A stretch of DNA of 64,000 nt. Source: Rhodophyticola sp017644125 (GTDB taxonomy: Bacteria > Pseudomonadota > Alphaproteobacteria > Rhodobacterales > Rhodobacteraceae). Every line of letters begins with the position of its first letter. The first letter of the stretch is position 1. Shown here piece after piece: positions 59,889 to 64,000 of this stretch. The DNA is taken from NCBI RefSeq assembly GCF_042140125.1, contig NZ_CP159473.1, one strand, 5' to 3'. The notes beneath the pieces were generated by a model. That model made no database searches, had not been told where the DNA came from, and saw only the letters and a list, made by a program, of their open reading frames with translations. Position numbers and translations under genes: made by a program.

Positions 59889-59916
59889 TTGTAAATCCAA
59901 CTAGACAGATTATGCT
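59889..59916 (+). promoter_or_regulatory. Candidate crtI promoter
   Basis: TTGTAA (59889-59894) and TATGCT (59911-59916), spacing 16 bases, ending seven bases before the crtI start. It coincides with PpsR site 2. Confidence 0.45.
59890..59907. promoter_or_regulatory. PpsR/CrtJ-type operator, crtA-crtI site 2
   Basis: TGT-N12-ACA match (TGT 59890-59892, ACA 59905-59907) just before crtI and inside its presumed promoter; 68 bases from site 1. Confidence 0.72.
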
Positions 59917-59922
59917 AGCGAC

Positions 59923-61479
59923 ATGATGACCGAGGACGCCCCGCACCCCCATTCCGAAACCGCCATCGTCATCGGCGCGGGCCTCGGCGGCCTGTCCGCG
60001 GCCATGCGGCTGGGCGCCAAGGGCTATCGTGTCACGCTGATCGACCGGCTTGACCGGGCGGGCGGGCGCGGCTCCTCGCTCACCCGGAACGGGCACCGTT
60101 TCGATCTGGGGCCCACGATCGTCACCGTGCCGCAGGTGTTCGAACAGCTCTGGGCGGAATGCGGCCGCGATTTTCACGCCGATGTCGATCTCAGGCCGAT
60201 GGATCCCTATTACGAGATCCGCTGGGATGACGGGTCGCGCTTCGCCGTGCGCCAGGATGAAGAGGCGATGCTGGCCGAGGTGGCGCGCCTTTCTCCCGGT
60301 GACGTGCCGGGCTACCGGAAGTTCCTGATCGACAGCGAACGCCGCTACCAGTTCGGCTTCGAAGGTCTTGGCCGCAGACCGATGAACAGACTGATGGATC
60401 TGATCCGGGAGATCCCCGGCTTCGTGCGATACCGCGCCGACAAATCCGTCTATGCCCATGCCGCCGCGCGGGTGAAGGATCCGCGCCTGCGCATGGCCCT
60501 GTCCTTCCATCCGCTGTTCATCGGCGGCGACCCGCTTCATGTGACGTCGATGTATATTCTCGTCAGTTATCTGGAGAAGGAGTTCGGCGTCCATTACGCG
60601 ATGGGCGGCGTTCAGGCGATGGCCGATGCCATGGTCCGCGTGATCCAAGATCAGGGCGGCACCGTCCGGCTGGGCGAGGAGATCGATGAAATCCTTGTGG
60701 AAAAAGGCCGCGCCACCGGTATCCGCACGCATGACGGAGAGATCCTGCGGGCGCGCATCGTCGTCTCCAACGCCGATCCCGGCCACACCTATGACCGGCT
60801 CCTGCGCAATCACAGGAAGCGCCGCTGGACGCCCGCGCGGCTGAACCGCGCCCGCTGGTCCATGGGCCTGTTCGTCTGGTATTTCGGCACCCGTGGCACC
60901 GCCGGGAAATGGTCCGATGTCGGGCACCACACGATCCTGAACAGCCCGCGCTACAAGGGTCTGCTGCACGATATCTTCATGAAACGGCATCTTGCCGAGG
61001 ACATGTCGATCTATCTCCACCGGCCGTCGGTCACCGATCCGTCCTGCGCGCCGGAGGGGGATGACACCTTCTATGCGCTCTCGCCTGTGCCCAATCTGCA
61101 TGGCGCCGGATCCGTCGACTGGGCCGAACAGGCCGAAGCCTATCGTCAGAACATGGCGCAGGTTCTGGAGGACAAGCTGCTGCCCGGGTTCGCCGACCGT
61201 CTCAGCGCAAGCGAGGTGTTCACGCCCGATACGTTCCAGTCCCGCTATCTCAGCCCCCATGGCGCCGGGTTCTCGCTGGAACCGCGGATCTTCCAAAGCG
61301 CCTGGTTCCGGCCGCACAATATCTCCGAGGAGGTCGAAAACCTCTATCTGGTCGGTGCGGGGACCCATCCGGGCGCAGGCATTCCAAGCGTGGTGACCTC
61401 CTCCGAGGTCCTGTCCCAGCTTGTGCCCGACGCGCCCCGCTCCATGTCCGAGACTGAAAAGAAAGTCGCCGCCGAATGA
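59923..61479 (+). CDS. crtI: Phytoene desaturase CrtI
   Basis: FAD-dependent desaturation of phytoene to neurosporene (or further) for the spheroidene pathway; 518 residues. The flavin fold IVIGAGLGGLSAAMRLGAKG (20 residues) is near residue 14, GGRGSSLTRNGHRFDLGPTI (20 residues) near residue 46, and the C-terminal LYLVGAGTHPGAGIPSVVTS (20 residues) near residue 475 is typical for CrtI. An ATG three bases downstream is an equal alternative start. It ends in an ATGA overlap with crtB. Number of desaturation steps cannot be told. Confidence 0.95.
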   Translation: MMTEDAPHPHSETAIVIGAGLGGLSAAMRLGAKGYRVTLIDRLDRAGGRGSSLTRNGHRFDLGPTIVTVPQVFEQLWAECGRDFHADVDLRPMDPYYEIRWDDGSRFAVRQDEEAMLAEVARLSPGDVPGYRKFLIDSERRYQFGFEGLGRRPMNRLMDLIREIPGFVRYRADKSVYAHAAARVKDPRLRMALSFHPLFIGGDPLHVTSMYILVSYLEKEFGVHYAMGGVQAMADAMVRVIQDQGGTVRLGEEIDEILVEKGRATGIRTHDGEILRARIVVSNADPGHTYDRLLRNHRKRRWTPARLNRARWSMGLFVWYFGTRGTAGKWSDVGHHTILNSPRYKGLLHDIFMKRHLAEDMSIYLHRPSVTDPSCAPEGDDTFYALSPVPNLHGAGSVDWAEQAEAYRQNMAQVLEDKLLPGFADRLSASEVFTPDTFQSRYLSPHGAGFSLEPRIFQSAWFRPHNISEEVENLYLVGAGTHPGAGIPSVVTSSEVLSQLVPDAPRSMSETEKKVAAE

Positions 61480-62492
61480 TGAATGCCGCCGATCTGGCGC
61501 ATTGCCGCGAGGCGATCCGCGAAGGCTCCTATTCCTTCCACGCGGCGTCGAAACTGCTGCCCGCCCATGTCCGCGATCCGGCTCTGGCGCTTTATGCCTT
61601 CTGCCGTCTGGCCGATGACGAGGTGGATCTGAACAGCCAGAAACCCGCCGCGGTCCTGCGGCTCCGCGACCGGCTCGATCTGGCCTATGCGGGAACGCCC
61701 CGGAACGCTCCGGCCGACCGCGCCTTTGCCGCGCTGATCGAGCAGTTCGAGATGCCGCGTGCCCTGCCCGAGGCGCTTCTGGAGGGTCTCGCATGGGACG
61801 GGATGGAACGGCGCTACGCGACGATCAGCGATCTGCGCGGTTATTCGGCCCGTGTCGCCTCCGCCGTGGGGGCGATGATGTGTGTGCTCATGGGGGTGCG
61901 GGACGAACACGCGCTGGCGCGGGCCTGCGATCTGGGCGTCGCGATGCAGCTGACCAATATCGCCCGCGATGTGGGCGAAGATGCGCGCGCCGGGCGGCTT
62001 TATCTGCCGACCGAGATGATGGAGGCCGAGCGCCTTGATCCCGAGGCGTTTCTGGCGAACCCGGTCATGACACCCCGGCTTGCGAAGATCATCCGCCGCC
62101 TGCTGGTGGAGGCGGACCGGCTCTATTATCGCTCCGAACCCGGCATCGCATGTCTGCCCCTTTCGGTTCGCCCCGGAATATACGCCGCGCGCCATATCTA
62201 TGCCGGTATCGGCAAGTCCCTGAAACGAAGGGGATATGACAGCATCACCATGCGTGCCCACACCACGCGCGGGCAGAAACTGGGCTGGCTCGGCCTGTCT
62301 GTTTTGCACGCGGGCGCCTCTTGCGTCATGCCGGGCAGTGCCGTGATCTACGCCAAGCCGCTCCCCGAAGTCGCTTTCCTTGTGGAGGCGGCGGCCCGCC
62401 GGGTGCCGGATCGCAGCACATGGGGCGACGGCGTCATTTCCCTCTTTGCGCAACTCGAAGCGCGGGATCAGTTACAACGCTCATTGGAATAG
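61476..62492 (+). CDS. crtB: Phytoene synthase CrtB
   Basis: Condenses two geranylgeranyl diphosphates to phytoene; 338 residues. Asp-rich motif YAFCRLADDEVDLN near residue 42, second motif VAMQLTNIARDVGEDARAGR (20 residues) near residue 156, and the LYLPTEMM block that follows it are typical of CrtB. Family terminal region includes AARHIYAGIGKSLKRRGYDS (20 residues). Starts ATGA with crtI. tspO follows after a 26-base gap. Confidence 0.95.
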   Translation: MMNAADLAHCREAIREGSYSFHAASKLLPAHVRDPALALYAFCRLADDEVDLNSQKPAAVLRLRDRLDLAYAGTPRNAPADRAFAALIEQFEMPRALPEALLEGLAWDGMERRYATISDLRGYSARVASAVGAMMCVLMGVRDEHALARACDLGVAMQLTNIARDVGEDARAGRLYLPTEMMEAERLDPEAFLANPVMTPRLAKIIRRLLVEADRLYYRSEPGIACLPLSVRPGIYAARHIYAGIGKSLKRRGYDSITMRAHTTRGQKLGWLGLSVLHAGASCVMPGSAVIYAKPLPEVAFLVEAAARRVPDRSTWGDGVISLFAQLEARDQLQRSLE

Positions 62493-62518
62493 TGACGCGG
62501 ATACTCTATGTCCCTTCC

Positions 62519-62995
62519 ATGGACTGGGGTCTTTTCGCCATATTTCTCGCCGCCTGCTGCGCGGCTGCCGCCACCGGGTCGATGTTTTCGCCCGGCGACT
62601 GGTATCGCAATCTTGCCAAACCGGTCTGGACCCCACCCAACTGGCTTTTCCCTCTGGCATGGACCACGCTTTACATCTGTGCCGCGGTTGCCGCCGCCCG
62701 CATCGCGGTTCTGGAGGGGAATGCCTATGGCATGGCGTTCTGGGCGATGCAGATTGCCTTCAACACGCTCTGGACGCCGATCTTCTTCGGCCTTCGCCGG
62801 ATCAAGACCGCCTTCTTCATCATGATCGGCCTCTGGATCGGCGTCGCCGGCACCATGATCAGCTTCTTCGCGCTCGACACCATCGCGGGGCTTCTCTTCG
62901 TGCCGTATCTGCTCTGGGTCACCGTCGCCGGAGCGCTGAACCTGTCGGTCTGGCGCCTGAACCCCGGAGAGGCGAACGCCGCACCGGCAAATTGA
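62519..62995 (+). CDS. tspO: TspO/MBR family tryptophan-rich sensory protein
   Basis: Five-helix outer- or inner-membrane protein that binds porphyrins and cholesterol-like ligands; in Rhodobacter it represses photosynthesis gene expression in response to oxygen or tetrapyrroles. 158 residues. NLAKPVWTPPNWLFPLAWTT (20 residues) near residue 38 holds the signature WxPPxxxFxxxW, and FNTLWTPIFFGLRRIKTAFF (20 residues) near residue 84 a second. The start MDWGLFAIFLAAC resembles Rhodobacter TspO. Longer in-frame starts exist (for example a GTG at 62492). Confidence 0.9.
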   Translation: MDWGLFAIFLAACCAAAATGSMFSPGDWYRNLAKPVWTPPNWLFPLAWTTLYICAAVAAARIAVLEGNAYGMAFWAMQIAFNTLWTPIFFGLRRIKTAFFIMIGLWIGVAGTMISFFALDTIAGLLFVPYLLWVTVAGALNLSVWRLNPGEANAAPAN

Positions 62996-63022
62996 TCTAC
63001 AATTGATATACCCAAGGACACG

Positions 63023-63052
63023 AAAAAGGGCGCCACGATGGGCGCCCTTTTT
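63023..63052. terminator. Bidirectional intrinsic terminator between tspO and infB
   Basis: AAAAAGGGCGCC (63023-63034) and GGCGCCCTTTTT (63041-63052) form a strong stem with a six-base loop, U-tracts on both strands. It ends the crtI-crtB-tspO run and the leftward infB transcript. Confidence 0.93.
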
Positions 63053-63073
63053 GTCGATCGGGGACCGGGAAAC

Positions 63074-64000
63074 TCAGGCGAGCGACCGCTCCACCTCTTC
63101 CCGCTCGAAGATTTCGATCACATCGCCTGCGCGAATGTCATCATAGTTCTCGAACGCCATGCCGCATTCCTGACCCGACTGAACTTCCTTCACTTCATCC
63201 TTGAAGCGTTTCAGGGTTTTCAGCGTACCTTCATGGATCACGACATTGTCGCGCAGCAGGCGCACCCCGGCGGAGCGGCGGGCCACACCCTCGGTCACGA
63301 GACAGCCCGCAACATTGCCCACACCGGTGACGCGGAAGACCTCCTTGATCTCCGCATAGCCGATGAAGTTCTCGCGAACTTCGGCCGACAGCAGGCCGGA
63401 TGCGGCTGCTTTCACATCGTCCACAAGGTCGTAAATCACTGAATAATAGCGAATTTCGACGCCCTTCTGGTTGGCGGTGTTCCGTGCGGGCGCATTGGCA
63501 CGCACGTTGAAGCCGATAACCGGCGCGCCCGAGGCCTCGGCCAGGCCCACATCGGATTCGGTGATCGCGCCCACGCCGGAATGCAGCACGCGTACGCGCA
63601 CCTCGTCATTGCCGATCTTCTCCATGGCTTGAATGATCGCTTCGGCAGAGCCCTGCACATCGGCTTTCACCAGGATCGGCAGCTCCGAGACGTTCTCGTC
63701 TTCCTTGGCTTTCGCCAGAAGCTGATCCAACGTCGTCGCGGCGCCGGCGGCGGCACGTTTTTCCTTGGCCGCATTCTCGCGATATTCCGCGATCTCGCGG
63801 GCCTGCGCCTCGGTATCCACCACGTTCAGAACGTCGCCCGCTTCGGGCGTTCCGTTCAGACCCAGAACCTCGACCGGCACCGACGGCCCGGCCTCGGATA
63901 CGCGGTCACCCTTGTCGTTGATCAGCGCGCGGACCTTGCCCCACTGCTCCCCGACAACAAAGATATCCCCTTGTTTCAGCGTACCATTCTGCACCAGAAC
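63074..64000 (-). CDS. infB: Translation initiation factor IF-2, C-terminal part (5' end beyond the window)
   Basis: GTPase that places initiator tRNA on the ribosome. Only domains after the G domain are in view: the segment GTLKQGDIFVVGEQWGKVRA (20 residues), the VEVLGLNGTPEAGDVLNVVD linker (20 residues), PILVKADVQGSAEAIIQAME (20 residues), and the C-terminal domain with AGCLVTEGVARRSAGVRLLR (20 residues). It ends EIFEREEVERSLA. The frame stays open to the window edge, so the start and P-loop are off the right end. Confidence 0.95.
   Translation of the reverse strand, partial: VLVQNGTLKQGDIFVVGEQWGKVRALINDKGDRVSEAGPSVPVEVLGLNGTPEAGDVLNVVDTEAQAREIAEYRENAAKEKRAAAGAATTLDQLLAKAKEDENVSELPILVKADVQGSAEAIIQAMEKIGNDEVRVRVLHSGVGAITESDVGLAEASGAPVIGFNVRANAPARNTANQKGVEIRYYSVIYDLVDDVKAAASGLLSAEVRENFIGYAEIKEVFRVTGVGNVAGCLVTEGVARRSAGVRLLRDNVVIHEGTLKTLKRFKDEVKEVQSGQECGMAFENYDDIRAGDVIEIFEREEVERSLA

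Noticed and set aside
15701..63052. PGC as an integrated island with tRNA-derived attachment sites
   Set aside because: I looked for a repeat of the tRNA 3' end near 62990-63060 and saw none; no integrase gene is present in the window.
1..64000. CRISPR arrays, insertion sequences, rRNA genes
   Set aside because: No regularly spaced repeats, transposase motifs or rRNA-like stretches were seen.

Overview
The window is chromosomal DNA of a GC-rich alphaproteobacterium. It most resembles the Rhodobacteraceae (Roseobacter group), an aerobic anoxygenic phototroph making bacteriochlorophyll a and spheroidenone-type carotenoids. The basis is an almost complete purple-bacterial photosynthesis gene cluster (PGC) of about 47 kb (roughly 16.2-63.0 kb), the oxygen-dependent cyclase AcsF with no anaerobic BchE in view, a 5-aminolevulinate synthase (HemA), a PufQBALMC core operon with the tetraheme subunit PufC, and flanking housekeeping genes in typical rhodobacteral order. 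No database search was possible; identities rest on recognised motifs, lengths and gene order.

Region 1 (1-15.5 kb) is housekeeping and looks like the replication-origin neighbourhood. mnmG, mnmE, rho and hemJ are on the minus strand, with a perfect parS site in the first codons of mnmG. A 416-bp gene-free, partly AT-rich gap (4895-5310) sits where Caulobacter-type chromosomes carry oriC. Then come maf-aroE-coaE-dnaQ (+), secB and fxsA (-), a Tim44-like gene, mltA and a Smr-domain gene (+), a frameshifted DUF900-type lipoprotein, and hslV-membrane protein-hslU (-). A tRNA gene with a leucine (CAA) anticodon but a serine-type body, followed by an AT-richer stretch with a small ribbon-helix-helix-like ORF, marks the edge of the PGC.

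Region 2 (16.2-63.0 kb) is the PGC, in blocks of alternating direction: crtCD (-); crtEF, bchCX-microORF-bchYZ, pufQBALMC and dxs (+); idi, bchP, a PucC-family transporter and bchG (-), then a cation-efflux gene, ppsR and a B12-binding antirepressor gene (ppaA/aerR type) (-); bchFNBHLM, lhaA, puhABC, a small ORF, acsF, puhE, hemA and cycA (+); bchODI and crtA (-); crtI, crtB and tspO (+). Most genes overlap by 1-4 bases (ATGA, GTGA or TGATG), which implies translational coupling. TGT-N12-ACA palindromes, the PpsR/CrtJ operator pattern, occur at five control regions (crtD/crtE, bchC, bchG, ppaA/bchF, crtA/crtI), nine exact and one imperfect, so the repressor encoded at 36.8-38.3 kb probably controls the cluster. 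The enzymes cover protoporphyrin to bacteriochlorophyll a (BchHID, BchM, AcsF, BchNBL, BchF, BchXYZ, BchC, BchG, BchP), isoprenoid supply (Dxs, Idi, CrtE), the spheroidenone branch (CrtB, I, C, D, F, A), the reaction centre and LH1, and assembly factors.

Region 3 (63.07 kb to the end) is the 3' part of infB on the minus strand, behind a bidirectional terminator.

Points to check: single-base disruptions in hemA, the DUF900 lipoprotein and the mltA leader (probably sequence errors, though not proven); no usable start codon for crtC; the identity-conflicted tRNA; a coupled 50-residue Cys/His microprotein between bchX and bchY; and a metal-efflux gene inserted between bchG and ppsR.
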